The notes under the pieces are model-generated. The model did not search any database. It had not been told where the DNA came from and was given only the letters and a program-made list of their open reading frames with translations. Made by a program: the position numbers and the translations under genes. A stretch of 64,000 nucleotides of DNA. Origin: Micavibrio sp. UBA6212 (GTDB taxonomy: Bacteria > Pseudomonadota > Alphaproteobacteria > Micavibrionales > Micavibrionaceae). Below, in pieces: positions 50,401 through 59,810 of the stretch. Each line of letters starts with the position of its first letter. Position 1 is the stretch's first letter. The stretch is from assembly GCA_002421905.1 (NCBI GenBank), contig DISK01000007.1, forward strand, positions 1-64,000. The letters are read 5' to 3'.

Positions 50401-53324
50401 CATTCAACGGCCATGACGTTGGTGTCCCTGCAACGGGAACGGTCAGTGTGAACGGTACCTATGGTGTATTGGTCATTGATCATACTGGTGCTTATACTTA
50501 TACGTCTTACAATACAAATGCCGGAACGGATCAATTCTCTTATACTATCGTTGATCAAGACGGTGATCCTGCTTCGGCCCTGCTCACCGTGACGGTTGAA
50601 GATGTTGATCATCAACCATGTGCGACCAATGAGTTTATCAAAGTTGATGAAACTTATGTTGACGATCATGGATCACAGACGGTCAATGGTACATTGAATG
50701 TGGACTTCCAAGGCGATGGCCCTGGAGTGGTTAATCCTGTATCTGGCAGCTTTGCGGCTGGCGGATCGCTCAAAGGCGGAGCATTGACCTCGAACGGTGT
50801 TGCTGTTGTGGTGACCTTGGCGGGAGATGTCTATACCGGTAAGGCAGGATCAACGACGATCTTTACCCTGACGATCAATGATAACGGAACTTATACCTAC
50901 AAACAGTTTGGCCAGTTGGACCATGCAAATGCGACCAATCCTGATGATGTGATTACATTGAACTTCGGGTTTGTGGCGACGGATGCGGATGGTGACACGG
51001 CGAACGGAACGGTTGTTGTGTCTGTTCATGACGATGCTCCGGTTGCAGTGAATGATGTGGCAACACTTACTCGTGCACCTGGTTCGGTATCCGGTAACGT
51101 GACCACCAATGATGATGTTGGCGAAGACACACCGGGTTATGTTGTGAAAGAAATTTCGTTTAACGGTCACACTGTTGGTGTACCTGCGACTGGGACAGTA
51201 ACGATTGCTGGTGCCCACGGAAACCTGACGATCGCTTCGAGCGGCGCTTACACCTATACCGGTGCGAGTGTTGGGTCTGATGCGTTTACCTACAAGATTG
51301 TGGATCAAGACGGTGATCCTGCTTCGGCCCTGCTCACCGTGACGGTTGATCATATGGATCAACAGCCAACAGTCATCAATGATTGCAAAAACATTGATGA
51401 AACAGATCTGGGCCCAATCGTTGTAAATGGAACGGTTTCTCCTGATTATCATGGTGATGGTCCGGGTACTGTTACTCCGTTGGGAACATCCAGTGTTGTT
51501 GTTTCTGGTAATGCCAAAGGCGGTGTTCTAACCTCCAGCGGTGTTGCTGTTGTAGTGACTTTGGTTGGAGATACCTATATCGGTAAGGCCGGTTCAACAA
51601 ATGTATTCACCTTGAAAGTGAATACAGATGGAACCTATAAATTTACCCTGTTGGATAATCTGGATCATTCTATTGCCGGCAACAACGACGAGACTCTTTA
51701 TGTGTCGTTTGGTGTGAAGGCGACTGACGCGGATGGTGACAGTGTTAATGGAACTATCAAAATCGGTATTGATGATGATGGTCCAGTTGCTGTTAACGAT
51801 CATAATTCGGTTCCAGCCAGCCAGAATAGTGTTACCGGTGATGTTGATCTGAATGATGACATTGGTTCCGATTATACTGCGAATGGTGTAACCCATATCA
51901 AACATGGTGCAACAACTGTGGCTGTTCCAAATAGCGGGACTGTGTCTATTGATGGTAATTATGGCACCCTGACAATCGGGTCGAACGGTCAATATACTTA
52001 TACCGTTCATCCGGGTACGACAGGGGGTCAGGAAGTTTTCACTTATACGTTGACGGATACCGATCAGGATACAGCCAATGCCAATCTGGTGATTGATGTT
52101 GCTCCTCGTTATCTGCCGCCAGAGCCTCCATGTGTTGAGGTTTGTGATGCTTGTGTTTATGAAGATGGCCATGTCCAGTTGCAGGTTTCAACCAGCGCAA
52201 CCGGTGGCAATGGTAATGATATCATTACATTGAGTATTGCAGGATTTACTGCAGGATGGGTGGTTGATACCACGACCAGCGGTGGCGTGTATAACGTGGC
52301 GACCGGGACTTGGTCGATCACTCTGGCTGCCGGAACATCATACACAGGAGGCCCGACCGTTTATCCTCCTGCTAACAGCGATGTTGATCTGGATAATCTG
52401 GTGGTGACATCTTCTGTTTACGATCCTGATACAGCTTTGACTGCAACGGCTCATGCTTACATGGATGTGGTGGTTGATGCTGTGGCTGATAAACCGAACC
52501 TTGATCTGCATGACGTTTATGCGGTTGATTCTTCGGCTGTCGCCTTGCAGGTCGATGTGTCCCTGAAAGATACAGATGGATCTGAAGTTATCAAGGAAAT
52601 TCGCATTGAAGGATTACCTGATGGATTTTCGTTGGATCGTGGTGTTTATGATTCTGCGACGGGTCGTTGGGTTCTGAGCGAAGACCAGTTGGACAATCTG
52701 CATATTCTGGCTCCAAGTCATTACGAAGGTCAGTTTGATCTGCTGGTGACCGCGGTCTCCCAAGAGGTTAATCTCTCTGGTGAAGAATGCACAACGGCCA
52801 ACAATCTGGCATATTCGGCAGATACGCTGACGGTCACTTTGTACGAAGGTCATTGCAGTTGTGAATGTCCTACTGGTTCGACCAATGTGATTAACGTGGT
52901 TAACGTTGTGAATGCAAGTAACACCAATGAAGTCACTGTGAATGGCGAGTCTGTTGTGTCTTATAGCTCCAGCTTTACAAGCAGCAGTTCATATACGCAG
53001 GTTAGCTCCAGCTCGTCAGATACCGGAACATTGTCTTCACCTGATCCTATTATTATCAGTGACTTTAATGTTGCTGATGGTGATATTCTGGATCTGGGTA
53101 GCCTGATTGATGTTCAAACTGGTGTAGATGTTGCCATTCAGGACTTCGTGTTTGCCAGAACGGAAAACGGTAATACGATTATCAGCGTGGATGCTGATGG
53201 TCGTGGAACTGGTCATGCTGTTCAGGATGTCGTTGTTCTTCAAGGAGTTACGGATGTTCATCTTAGTGATATTGTCCGTCTGACCAATCCGGAGAACACC
53301 CAAAGCGGATTTGGGACTGCGTAA
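47403..53324 (+). CDS. Giant VCBS-repeat type I secreted protein (1973 residues)
   Basis: This is probably a surface adhesin or matrix protein. The N-terminal ~330 residues have no signal peptide and show beta-rich segments (GELEISFRDGSRLIVENF). A linker there carries three IEPAAG motifs. Residues ~330-1570 are five VCBS/RTX-adhesin-type units of about 250 residues, each with VDET, LTSNGVAVVV, HADxTNPDDVI, ATDADGD and DDAPVAVND blocks. Different domains follow, then a Ser-rich stretch. The C-terminus (DFNVADGDILDLGSL ... GTGHAVQDVVVLQGV) is a type I secretion signal domain. The TolC, ABC and HlyD genes follow directly. Confidence 0.93.
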   Translation: MPKDVNVIGSTAANKVFDLPVTLSPGQVNTLAFSQDSISSMHLTPKGELEISFRDGSRLIVENFQELADSAQSCGRDTLLQLSDNTIIYPEDLRGQLAQGPVLFETSESGMVALSEPKAGQVVETNIEPGHEYQFGFDLSQVSAAQSGQNLVLSFANGGVLILNNYFASVGTELPPVMTLADGAVVDATTLLTSCKLIEIPTVAESVAAQVPAATGLRDAAPDIEPAAGEEDVLAAAAAQKVANIEPAAGEDLANIEPAAGDAGGTPVSSSRGYGFNSSIDGAGFGGESPIGPIGATALNYNAPTIPTIPYVSGSTGFTPVDYQPVLGQSSASVDETNLGSASGTVTADFGGDGPGELTFNNDFSFGGSVGPDLLSCQVPVTVTHTDDTYTGTANGAVVFTLVIDPVTGDYTFTQYAALTHADSTNPDDVLTLTFGVDGTDADGDVSTTTITIDVYDDGPVAVDDTASVGSSPLDVTGNVLANDDAGTDGNGHVTAVTFNGTTYAVPVGGSVTVTGQYGTLVISSAGDYTYTSSNTALGTDQFTYTMADCDADSAQASLSIEVTDLDVVPTVRSSSSVLDESDLGAANSVSGSVVADFGVDGPGSYAFNTSHAAGGSLAAGTLTSNGVPVVVSLVGGEYVGTAGGVSVFTLSINASTGVYTFTQLGQLDHADGTNPDDVISLDFGVTVTDSDGDVANATVTINIHDDAPVAVDDVAAVPHHSLAVSGNVTDNDTVGEDQPGYVVSEVSFNGTAVAVPAIGTVTINGTYGAVEISHTGAYTYTSYNTALGTDVFSYTIVDQDGDPASANLTLSVRDLDTVPTIDVVPESVDETTVDESGTQTVHGTVVVDFGADTPGTVALAGAAGFAATGSVAGGSLTSNGVAVVVTQVGNQYIGTANGAPVFELTLNPDNTYDFVLHGQLDHADTTDPDDIITLNFDVTATDSDGDAVTGTIQINVHDDAPVAVNDVVSLGDRFSVSGNVTVNDTIGQDQPGYVVKEVSFNGHDVGVPATGTVSVNGTYGVLVIDHTGAYTYTSYNTNAGTDQFSYTIVDQDGDPASALLTVTVEDVDHQPCATNEFIKVDETYVDDHGSQTVNGTLNVDFQGDGPGVVNPVSGSFAAGGSLKGGALTSNGVAVVVTLAGDVYTGKAGSTTIFTLTINDNGTYTYKQFGQLDHANATNPDDVITLNFGFVATDADGDTANGTVVVSVHDDAPVAVNDVATLTRAPGSVSGNVTTNDDVGEDTPGYVVKEISFNGHTVGVPATGTVTIAGAHGNLTIASSGAYTYTGASVGSDAFTYKIVDQDGDPASALLTVTVDHMDQQPTVINDCKNIDETDLGPIVVNGTVSPDYHGDGPGTVTPLGTSSVVVSGNAKGGVLTSSGVAVVVTLVGDTYIGKAGSTNVFTLKVNTDGTYKFTLLDNLDHSIAGNNDETLYVSFGVKATDADGDSVNGTIKIGIDDDGPVAVNDHNSVPASQNSVTGDVDLNDDIGSDYTANGVTHIKHGATTVAVPNSGTVSIDGNYGTLTIGSNGQYTYTVHPGTTGGQEVFTYTLTDTDQDTANANLVIDVAPRYLPPEPPCVEVCDACVYEDGHVQLQVSTSATGGNGNDIITLSIAGFTAGWVVDTTTSGGVYNVATGTWSITLAAGTSYTGGPTVYPPANSDVDLDNLVVTSSVYDPDTALTATAHAYMDVVVDAVADKPNLDLHDVYAVDSSAVALQVDVSLKDTDGSEVIKEIRIEGLPDGFSLDRGVYDSATGRWVLSEDQLDNLHILAPSHYEGQFDLLVTAVSQEVNLSGEECTTANNLAYSADTLTVTLYEGHCSCECPTGSTNVINVVNVVNASNTNEVTVNGESVVSYSSSFTSSSSYTQVSSSSSDTGTLSSPDPIIISDFNVADGDILDLGSLIDVQTGVDVAIQDFVFARTENGNTIISVDADGRGTGHAVQDVVVLQGVTDVHLSDIVRLTNPENTQSGFGTA
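48390..52115 (+). repeat. Five tandem ~750-bp VCBS units
   Basis: Units begin near 48390, 49126, 49876, 50631 and 51381. They vary in sequence but share motif order. Units 3 to 5 retain nearly identical DNA blocks, for example 47 identical bases at 50553-50599 and 51303-51349, exactly one 750-bp period apart. Confidence 0.85.
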
Positions 53325-53452
53325 TTAACATAATTTATATTCCGGGGCGATTATATGCGCCCCGGTCTTGCTTTTATCGGCAAAAAAGATCATAACTACT
53401 GTCAGGATTTCAATCCCATAAATTGCCCGGTAATGGGGCGAGGAGATAAAAG

Positions 53453-55003
53453 ATGAGTTTTTCATATCGTAATGTTTTGATGGTGTGCGCAGCAGCCCTG
53501 ACTGTTTTTGGTGCAGGAGTTTCCGCCAAAGCACAAGATGCCGCTCAGGCTATGGAAAACGAGATGAAGGCGCAGGCTGATGCCTTGCCTGTTCCTCAGA
53601 CGGATGGGATGACACAACAAGTTGTGAAGGAAGAACCGAAACCACTTGCTCCGGTTCTATCGACAGATAGTCCCGAAACACCGGCTATTGCTGCGGCCAC
53701 ACAGGTTGGGTCATACAATCCACGCTCGGTTGACCGGATCATTACTCTGCGCGATGCGATTGGTGTTGGCGTTTTGACTAATCCAAAAACCGAGACAGTC
53801 CAGAATAACCGTCGTGCAACCGATGAAGAGCTCGAACAGGCCAAGGCGTTGTATTTGCCTTCTATCGATATGCGGGCTGATACGGGATTTCAAAGCATTT
53901 ATAGTGACCCTGATGGATCAATTAGTGGTCACTCTGATTTGTGGCGCTCTCAGGCTAGTCTGACTTTGACGCAAATGTTATTTGACGGGTTCAATACACG
54001 TTACGAGAATGAACGTCAGAGACATCGTGTTCGTTCTGCATCTCACCGTGTTCGTGAAACTGCAGAATTTTTGGCTCTCGATATTGTTGAGTCTTATCTT
54101 GATGTGATGCGCCAACGTGAATTGTTGGCGATTGCTGTCGAGAATTTGAATCAACACCATCAGATCATGTCACAAATTGAAGACAGCACCAGTGCTGGTC
54201 GTTCAACTATTGCTGACGTTGAGCAAACCAAGGCCCGTGTTGCTGCGGCTGTTGCACAAGAGGCGGCTGTTCGCCAGTCCTTGCGTAATGCTGAAGCAAC
54301 TTACCGCAGTCTGGTTGGTGATATGCCGCAACCTGATTTAACTCGTCCTGTATCTCCTGATAATCTTCTGGAGTCCAATGTTGACGATGAGGTAAAACAG
54401 GTTCTGACGCACAGCGCGACACTGGATGTCAAAGAAGCTGATGTGAATGTTGCTGAGGCTGAACGTGAACAGACCAAATCCACATTGTATCCGCAAATTG
54501 ATTTTCAGGCCGGGGCCTCTGTTGGTGATAATCTGGACGGTGTAGAAGGCCGTACACAAGAAGCGAGTGCATTGGTTATTGCAAACTGGAACTTATATCG
54601 CGGTGGCGGCGATCAGGCGCGTATCCGTGAATATGTTTACCGTCATGCCGAAGCCAAGAATTCCCGCAATGATGTCGCACGCGGTGTTGAAGCCGATGTT
54701 CGTCAGACTTGGGCCAATATGAAGGCAGCTGGCGAACGCACCGAAGCATTCCAGAAACAAGCAGAAGCCAATGCTATGGTTGTTCAGGCTTATAAAGACC
54801 AGTTCAATCTTGATCGCCGGACGTTGCTTGATGTTCTGGACTCTCAAAACGAATGGTTCGTTTCTCGCAGCAATGCCATCAATAACGATTATTTGGAAAT
54901 GTTTGCGGTTTATCGTCTTCTTGCTTTGCGCGGAACTTTGCTTCCAGCCATGGGTGTTCCTTATCCCAAGGAAGTCAATCCAGCAGATACAAGCCGGGGA
55001 TAA
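53453..55003 (+). CDS. TolC-family outer-membrane channel of a type I secretion system
   Basis: It forms the outer-membrane/periplasmic tunnel. It has a signal peptide (VLMVCAAALTVFGAGVSAKA, cleaved before QDAAQ). A disordered Pro-rich segment runs to residue ~90. Two outer-membrane efflux repeats follow: ITLRDAIGVGVLTNP ... LTQMLFDGFNTRYE and the second half VIANWNLYRGGGDQARIREYV. The QFNLDRRTLLDVLDSQNEWF motif is typical of T1SS TolC proteins. At 516 residues the length fits. It is encoded 128 bp after the VCBS gene and before the ABC and HlyD genes. Confidence 0.93.
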   Translation: MSFSYRNVLMVCAAALTVFGAGVSAKAQDAAQAMENEMKAQADALPVPQTDGMTQQVVKEEPKPLAPVLSTDSPETPAIAAATQVGSYNPRSVDRIITLRDAIGVGVLTNPKTETVQNNRRATDEELEQAKALYLPSIDMRADTGFQSIYSDPDGSISGHSDLWRSQASLTLTQMLFDGFNTRYENERQRHRVRSASHRVRETAEFLALDIVESYLDVMRQRELLAIAVENLNQHHQIMSQIEDSTSAGRSTIADVEQTKARVAAAVAQEAAVRQSLRNAEATYRSLVGDMPQPDLTRPVSPDNLLESNVDDEVKQVLTHSATLDVKEADVNVAEAEREQTKSTLYPQIDFQAGASVGDNLDGVEGRTQEASALVIANWNLYRGGGDQARIREYVYRHAEAKNSRNDVARGVEADVRQTWANMKAAGERTEAFQKQAEANAMVVQAYKDQFNLDRRTLLDVLDSQNEWFVSRSNAINNDYLEMFAVYRLLALRGTLLPAMGVPYPKEVNPADTSRG

Positions 55004-55077
55004 TTCAGGCGTGATTTAGGCGGGTTGGCTTCTGTTGGATATCATTGGAAGCCGGTTCGTTTAGTTTTGTTCACTTG

Positions 55078-55111
55078 CCCCTCTCCCCCGGTTTCGGATT
55101 TCGGGAGGGGG
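55078..55111 (+). promoter_or_regulatory. Possible hairpin covering the ribosome site of the ABC gene
   Basis: The C-rich stretch at 55078-55090 can pair imperfectly with CGGGAGGGGG at 55102-55111, which contains the ribosome-binding site of the next gene. It could dampen translation of the ABC protein relative to TolC, or serve as an attenuator. Confidence 0.35.
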
Positions 55112-55118
55112 ACTTACT

Positions 55119-57434
55119 GTGGTACGTTACATGACCGATCAAACTCCTCTCTCTCAAGATTCTAAAAAGACAGATCCTACTTCGTCGCCATCGGAAAAAG
55201 ATTCTCAACCTCATGACAGTTGGCCGATCGAGGCTGACCGAATTGCGCTACATTCCCCATTGATTGAATGCCTGCGTCTGCTTGCCGGACATTATGGACG
55301 CCGGACGAGCGAGAACGCATTAACGGCAGGTTTGCCAATTCCTTCAACTGGTATTACGCCAGCTTTGTTTGAAAGGGCGGCATTACGGGCCGACATGAAT
55401 TCCAAACTAGCCGAACGGTCGCTGGAATCTCTGGCGATTGCTCCTAACTTGCCTTGTATTCTCGTTTTGGAACACAAGCAGGCCTGTATTTTGTGGGAAG
55501 TGCGCTTTCATAAAAATCACCCACCCAAAAAAGTGGTTGGCCAGAATGCCGAGATTCATCCCGAAACCCAGTTTATCTTGCAGTTTCCTGAAAGTCCTGA
55601 TGAGCGCAAAGTCATCAAGTTTTCCGAACTGTCGAAAATTTTTACCAATTACTGTTTCTTTGTTCGTCCTGTGGCGCGGGTAGATGATCGTGCCGGGCCC
55701 GCAGAAATTGATACGGCGAGCGATTGGTTCTGGGGATCTCTCAAAGAAAACTGGATTATCTATCGTGAAGTTATTCTGGGCACGGTGATGATTAACTGTT
55801 TTGCGCTGGCCAGTACACTCTACATTATGAATGTCTATGACCGTGTAATTCCCAATGGTGCATTTGAAACCTTGTGGGTGCTTTCGATCGGGGCGTTGAT
55901 TGTTTATATTTTTGATTTCATCATGAAAAATATGCGTTCCTATTTTCTTGATGTGGCGGGACGCAAGGCCGATGTTAAAATTTCGGCTAAGCTATTTGAA
56001 CAATTATTGGGCATGACATTGACATCGCGGCCTGCAAGTGCAGGGGTTTTGGCGAGCAATATGCGCGAGTTCGAAACCATTCGTGACTTCTTTACGTCTG
56101 CCACTATGGCCGCATTGATTGATCTGCCTTTCTCTTTGTTCTTTATTATCATCATCGCGGTGATTGCCGGCCCATTGGCCATTATCCCTCTGGTGGCTAT
56201 TCCGATTGTAATCTTGTGCGGGTGGGTTCTACAAAAACCGATGCAACGGATTATCCGTCAATCTATGCATGAAAATGCGCTGAAGAATGCTTTGTTGTTC
56301 GAAGCCATTACCGGACTCGAAACTATCAAAACACAAGCAGCAGAAGGTCATGTGCAGCGCCGCTGGGAAGAGCTGACCGAGAAGGGGTCAAGGACTTCGG
56401 TTAAATCCAAACGGGTTGCTGCGCTGGCGCTCAATTTCTCACTTTTTGTTCAGCAGTTCACAGTTGTTTGCATGGTGATTGCCGGTGTCTATATGATCTC
56501 CGAGGCCATGTTAACGCAAGGGGCGTTGGTTGGTGCTGTTCTTTTGGTTGGGCGTGCTTTGGGCCCCTTGGCACAGGTTGCGGGACTTATGACCCGGTTT
56601 AACCAGAGTTTCGAAGCCTTGCGCCAGTTGGAAGATTTAATGCGGCGCCCTGTTGAACGCCCTGTAGGAAAACATTTTATCTCGATGCCACGCATTGAAG
56701 GTAAGATCGAGTTTCGTGATGTTGAATTCAAATATCCGGGGCAATCCTATCCTGCGGTTCAAAAACTTTCTTTGACCATTAATCAGGGTGAACATATCGG
56801 AATTATCGGAGCGGTCGGGTCGGGTAAGACAACGTTGGCCCGTTTACTTGTTAATCTCTATCAACCTAGTAACGGAGCCATTCTGCTTGACGGAACAGAC
56901 GTACGCCAGATTGATCCGGGTGATCTGCGTCGCAGTATTGGCGCAGTCCAGCAAAGCCCCAATTTATTCTATGGGTCAGTCAGGGAAAATATTACGATGG
57001 GGCATGAAACGGCTCCTGATCGAGCTGTGGTGCGTTCTGCTGAATTGGCGGGTGTTCTCGAGTTCTTGCAGGATACTGAAAAAGGTCTGGATACGCAGGT
57101 TGGCGAACGTGGCGAAGCACTCTCGGGCGGACAACGTCAGGCCGTCGCGATTGCGCGTTCCTTGCTTTATGATCCACCTATTTTGCTGTTGGATGAACCG
57201 ACAGCCTCGATGGATCCGACTTCGGAGCTTAAACTTCGTGAACGTTTGAGAACGATCTCACGCGGTAAGACTACAATTTTAATTACCCACAAAGGGGCGA
57301 TGCTGGATCTGGTTGATAAACTCATCCTGCTGGATCGTGGAAATCTGGTGGCGTTCGGGCCGCGTGATGAAATTATTCGTCGCCTTCAGGCTCGTGAATT
57401 TTCGGGCCGTACTGATGTGCAGGCAGGAGCATAG
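55119..57434 (+). CDS. Type I secretion ABC transporter (LssB/HlyB type)
   Basis: It exports the substrate from the cytoplasm using ATP. An N-terminal C39-like domain (~45-150) lacks the catalytic Cys, so it binds rather than cleaves, as in adhesin exporters. The six-helix domain runs ~215-490. The nucleotide-binding domain has Walker A GAVGSGKTTLARLL, signature LSGGQRQAVAIARSLL, Walker B ILLLDEPTASMD and the H-loop ITHKG. It starts with GTG at 55119, placed seven bases after a perfect GGAGG. It stops 3 bp before the HlyD gene. Its substrate is presumably the VCBS protein. Confidence 0.96.
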   Translation: MVRYMTDQTPLSQDSKKTDPTSSPSEKDSQPHDSWPIEADRIALHSPLIECLRLLAGHYGRRTSENALTAGLPIPSTGITPALFERAALRADMNSKLAERSLESLAIAPNLPCILVLEHKQACILWEVRFHKNHPPKKVVGQNAEIHPETQFILQFPESPDERKVIKFSELSKIFTNYCFFVRPVARVDDRAGPAEIDTASDWFWGSLKENWIIYREVILGTVMINCFALASTLYIMNVYDRVIPNGAFETLWVLSIGALIVYIFDFIMKNMRSYFLDVAGRKADVKISAKLFEQLLGMTLTSRPASAGVLASNMREFETIRDFFTSATMAALIDLPFSLFFIIIIAVIAGPLAIIPLVAIPIVILCGWVLQKPMQRIIRQSMHENALKNALLFEAITGLETIKTQAAEGHVQRRWEELTEKGSRTSVKSKRVAALALNFSLFVQQFTVVCMVIAGVYMISEAMLTQGALVGAVLLVGRALGPLAQVAGLMTRFNQSFEALRQLEDLMRRPVERPVGKHFISMPRIEGKIEFRDVEFKYPGQSYPAVQKLSLTINQGEHIGIIGAVGSGKTTLARLLVNLYQPSNGAILLDGTDVRQIDPGDLRRSIGAVQQSPNLFYGSVRENITMGHETAPDRAVVRSAELAGVLEFLQDTEKGLDTQVGERGEALSGGQRQAVAIARSLLYDPPILLLDEPTASMDPTSELKLRERLRTISRGKTTILITHKGAMLDLVDKLILLDRGNLVAFGPRDEIIRRLQAREFSGRTDVQAGA

Positions 57435-57437
57435 AAT

Positions 57438-58841
57438 ATGAATCAGCCAATCAAAGAAGATGATACAAATCTGAATATGAATTCCAATGAAGATTGGGGA
57501 AAAATCCGTAATAACTGGATACGTCAACGTGCAGATCGTGCGGCGGCTTATGCGGATAAATATTTTATGACGGATGATGAATTGCCGCTCCATCGCCACA
57601 TGATTCTTGTGATGGCATTCCTGTTTTTTGTTGTACTTGTGTTGTGGGCAAGCTTTGCTGAAATCAATGAAACGGCACGAGGTGAAGGTCAGGTCATTCC
57701 GGCTGGCGAAGTGCAGGTCATCCAGAATCTGGAAGGCGGAATCGTCGAGGCTTTCTTGTATAGGGAAGGTGATATCGTTAAAAAAGGTGAAGTGATTATG
57801 CGGCTCAAGGATGTCGGGGCACTGTCTGATCTGGGGAGCAACGAAGCTCGTTACCTTGGTCTTTTGGCGGCGATCACGCGACTGCAGGCTGAAGTTGATG
57901 GAAAAGATACAGTTGAATTTCCTGACTCTGTAATCAAGAAGGCGCCTCAGAGTGTGAAGGAAGAGCTGAACGCGTTCAAAGCCAATAGAGATAAGTTGAG
58001 AGGTCAGACAGAAGTTCTGGAACAGCAGCTCTCCCAGCGCAAGCAAGAAGTGACTGAGCTGACGACAAGGGCACATGATTTGGCGGCGGTGATCAGTCTT
58101 TCTCGTCAAGAAAAAAATATGATTGAGCCGCTGGTTGCGAAAGGGTCTGCGCCACGGATCGAATTGATCCAGTTGGAACGCGGCATCAAGGAAAAACAGA
58201 CTGAATTGAATGGAGTATATGAAGCCGTTCCGCGTGCCAAGTCGGCGATTGCCGAGGCTGAAGCGCGGATTGCTGATGCCAGAAATAGCTCGATTGCCGA
58301 AGCTCAAACAGATTTGGCTGCCAAGACTATTGAGATGAATACAGTCAAACAAACTCTTGGTGCTCTGGAAGACAAGAAAGACCGGACAGAAATACGGTCA
58401 CCTGTGAACGGGACTATCAAGGATTTTAAAATCAATACGGTTGGTGGTGTTGTTCGGCCCGGTGATCCGATTGTCGAGATTGTTCCTGTTGATGACAATT
58501 TGCTGGTCGAGGTAAAAATCAAACCGTCCGATATTGCTCGTCTTCGCCCTGATATGCAGGCAATGGTCAAGATTACCGCATATGATTTTACCATTTATGG
58601 CGGGTTGAAGGGTAAGGTAATCGACATCTCTCCTGATACAATCAAGAATGACAAGGACGAAAGTTTTTATCGTGTAACGGTTCGGACTGACAGCAATACG
58701 CTCTATCGTGATGGGAAACCTTTACCGATTATTCCGGGGATGATTGCAACTGTTGATATTGTGACGGGTCACAAAACTGTGATGGAATATCTGATGAAGC
58801 CGATCCTGAAAACGGTCGAAAATTCGATGAATGAAAAATAA
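57438..58841 (+). CDS. HlyD-family membrane fusion protein of the type I system
   Basis: It links the ABC transporter to TolC across the periplasm. A cytoplasmic N-terminus precedes one transmembrane helix (HMILVMAFLFFVVLVLWASF). The lipoyl half follows (GEVQVIQNLEGGIVEAFLYREGDIVKKG), then a long coiled-coil (~130-310). The barrel domain is IRSPVNGTIKDFKINTVGGVVRPGDPIVEIVPVDDNLLVEVKI, the hallmark of T1SS HlyD proteins. At 467 residues the length is standard. It is co-transcribed with the ABC gene. Confidence 0.96.
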   Translation: MNQPIKEDDTNLNMNSNEDWGKIRNNWIRQRADRAAAYADKYFMTDDELPLHRHMILVMAFLFFVVLVLWASFAEINETARGEGQVIPAGEVQVIQNLEGGIVEAFLYREGDIVKKGEVIMRLKDVGALSDLGSNEARYLGLLAAITRLQAEVDGKDTVEFPDSVIKKAPQSVKEELNAFKANRDKLRGQTEVLEQQLSQRKQEVTELTTRAHDLAAVISLSRQEKNMIEPLVAKGSAPRIELIQLERGIKEKQTELNGVYEAVPRAKSAIAEAEARIADARNSSIAEAQTDLAAKTIEMNTVKQTLGALEDKKDRTEIRSPVNGTIKDFKINTVGGVVRPGDPIVEIVPVDDNLLVEVKIKPSDIARLRPDMQAMVKITAYDFTIYGGLKGKVIDISPDTIKNDKDESFYRVTVRTDSNTLYRDGKPLPIIPGMIATVDIVTGHKTVMEYLMKPILKTVENSMNEK

Positions 58842-58880
58842 CCAAGAATAAAGAGACATAGCAGGAAATAGGGATAGGTT

Positions 58881-59801
58881 ATGCCACAACAACTTGGCGA
58901 CTCAGGCTTTGCCGTTATTGATATCGGGTCGAACTCTGTCCGGATGGTTATTTATGATGTGTCCACACCCTATCCCACGCAAACATTCAATGAAAAGGTT
59001 TATTGCGCTTTGGGTCGTGATCTGGGGCGCACCGGTAGATTGAATCCTGACGGGATTTTGTCGGCGTTAAAAGCAATTCAGGGATATCAGTTCATTGCCG
59101 ACTCTCAAAAAGTAGGGCGTGTTTGTGTTGTGGCAACGGCAGCAGTCAGAGATGCTCTCGATGGTGATGATTTTATCAAGCAGGTTAAAAAATTGACCGA
59201 TCTTGATATTCGGGTTCTGAGTGGTGATGAAGAAGCTACTTATGCTGCCGAAGGAGTGCTGGCACTCGATCCCAAGGCGAAAGGTGTGGTTGCTGATTTT
59301 GGCGGAGGATCTCTGGAATTGGCCTTGATTGAAAACGGGGTTGTTGGTTCGACGATCAGCTTGCCTTTGGGGGCATTCCGTATCCAGTCTATGGAGAGAG
59401 AAAATCAGGATCAGAAGATTATTGAGCTTCTTTTAGCTCATCAGGACAGCTTTGGCGCAAAACCGGCTCTTTATGGAATCGGGGGGTCATGGCGTGCTTT
59501 GGCTCAGGCACAAATGCAGGATATCGGTTCAAACCATGATATTCAGGGATATGCCATTCCGGCGAGTCTGTTGATCGAGTTCTGCCGAAAAATCGAAGAT
59601 ATGTCTGTTGAAGAGATTAAAGCGCAGTATAAACTTGAAGGACAGCGCGCAAATTTGGCGCCTGTTGCTTCCAAGGTCTTGCGTATTGTTTTGCAGGTTC
59701 TTGGGCCAAAAATCTTTGTAACATCGACCGCAGGGGTCAGAGATGGGATGGTTCATGAATATCTTTCATCCCATCTTTCGTCAGAACCAAAAAAAGCGTA
59801 G
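58881..59801 (+). CDS. Ppx/GppA exopolyphosphatase family phosphatase
   Basis: It hydrolyses polyphosphate or pppGpp. The actin-like ATPase fold shows the phosphate-1 loop AVIDIGSNSVRMVIYD, the catalytic-Glu region LSGDEEATYAAEGVLA, and the phosphate-2 loop GVVADFGGGSLELALI. At 306 residues it is the short type found in alphaproteobacteria, with no C-terminal HD domain. It starts 40 bp after the HlyD gene, with taggg as the ribosome region. The next gene follows by 9 bp, so they share a message. Confidence 0.93.
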   Translation: MPQQLGDSGFAVIDIGSNSVRMVIYDVSTPYPTQTFNEKVYCALGRDLGRTGRLNPDGILSALKAIQGYQFIADSQKVGRVCVVATAAVRDALDGDDFIKQVKKLTDLDIRVLSGDEEATYAAEGVLALDPKAKGVVADFGGGSLELALIENGVVGSTISLPLGAFRIQSMERENQDQKIIELLLAHQDSFGAKPALYGIGGSWRALAQAQMQDIGSNHDIQGYAIPASLLIEFCRKIEDMSVEEIKAQYKLEGQRANLAPVASKVLRIVLQVLGPKIFVTSTAGVRDGMVHEYLSSHLSSEPKKA

Positions 59802-59810
59802 AATGACAGG

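Noticed and set aside
48390..52115. CRISPR-like or satellite DNA in the repeated region
   Set aside because: The repeats are coding VCBS units of about 750 bp in one open frame. No short spaced direct repeats of CRISPR type were seen anywhere in the window.
57279..58352. 357-residue opposite-strand frame in the HlyD gene
   Set aside because: It lies within clear ABC and HlyD coding sequence and is a shadow with Phe/His/Arg-rich composition.
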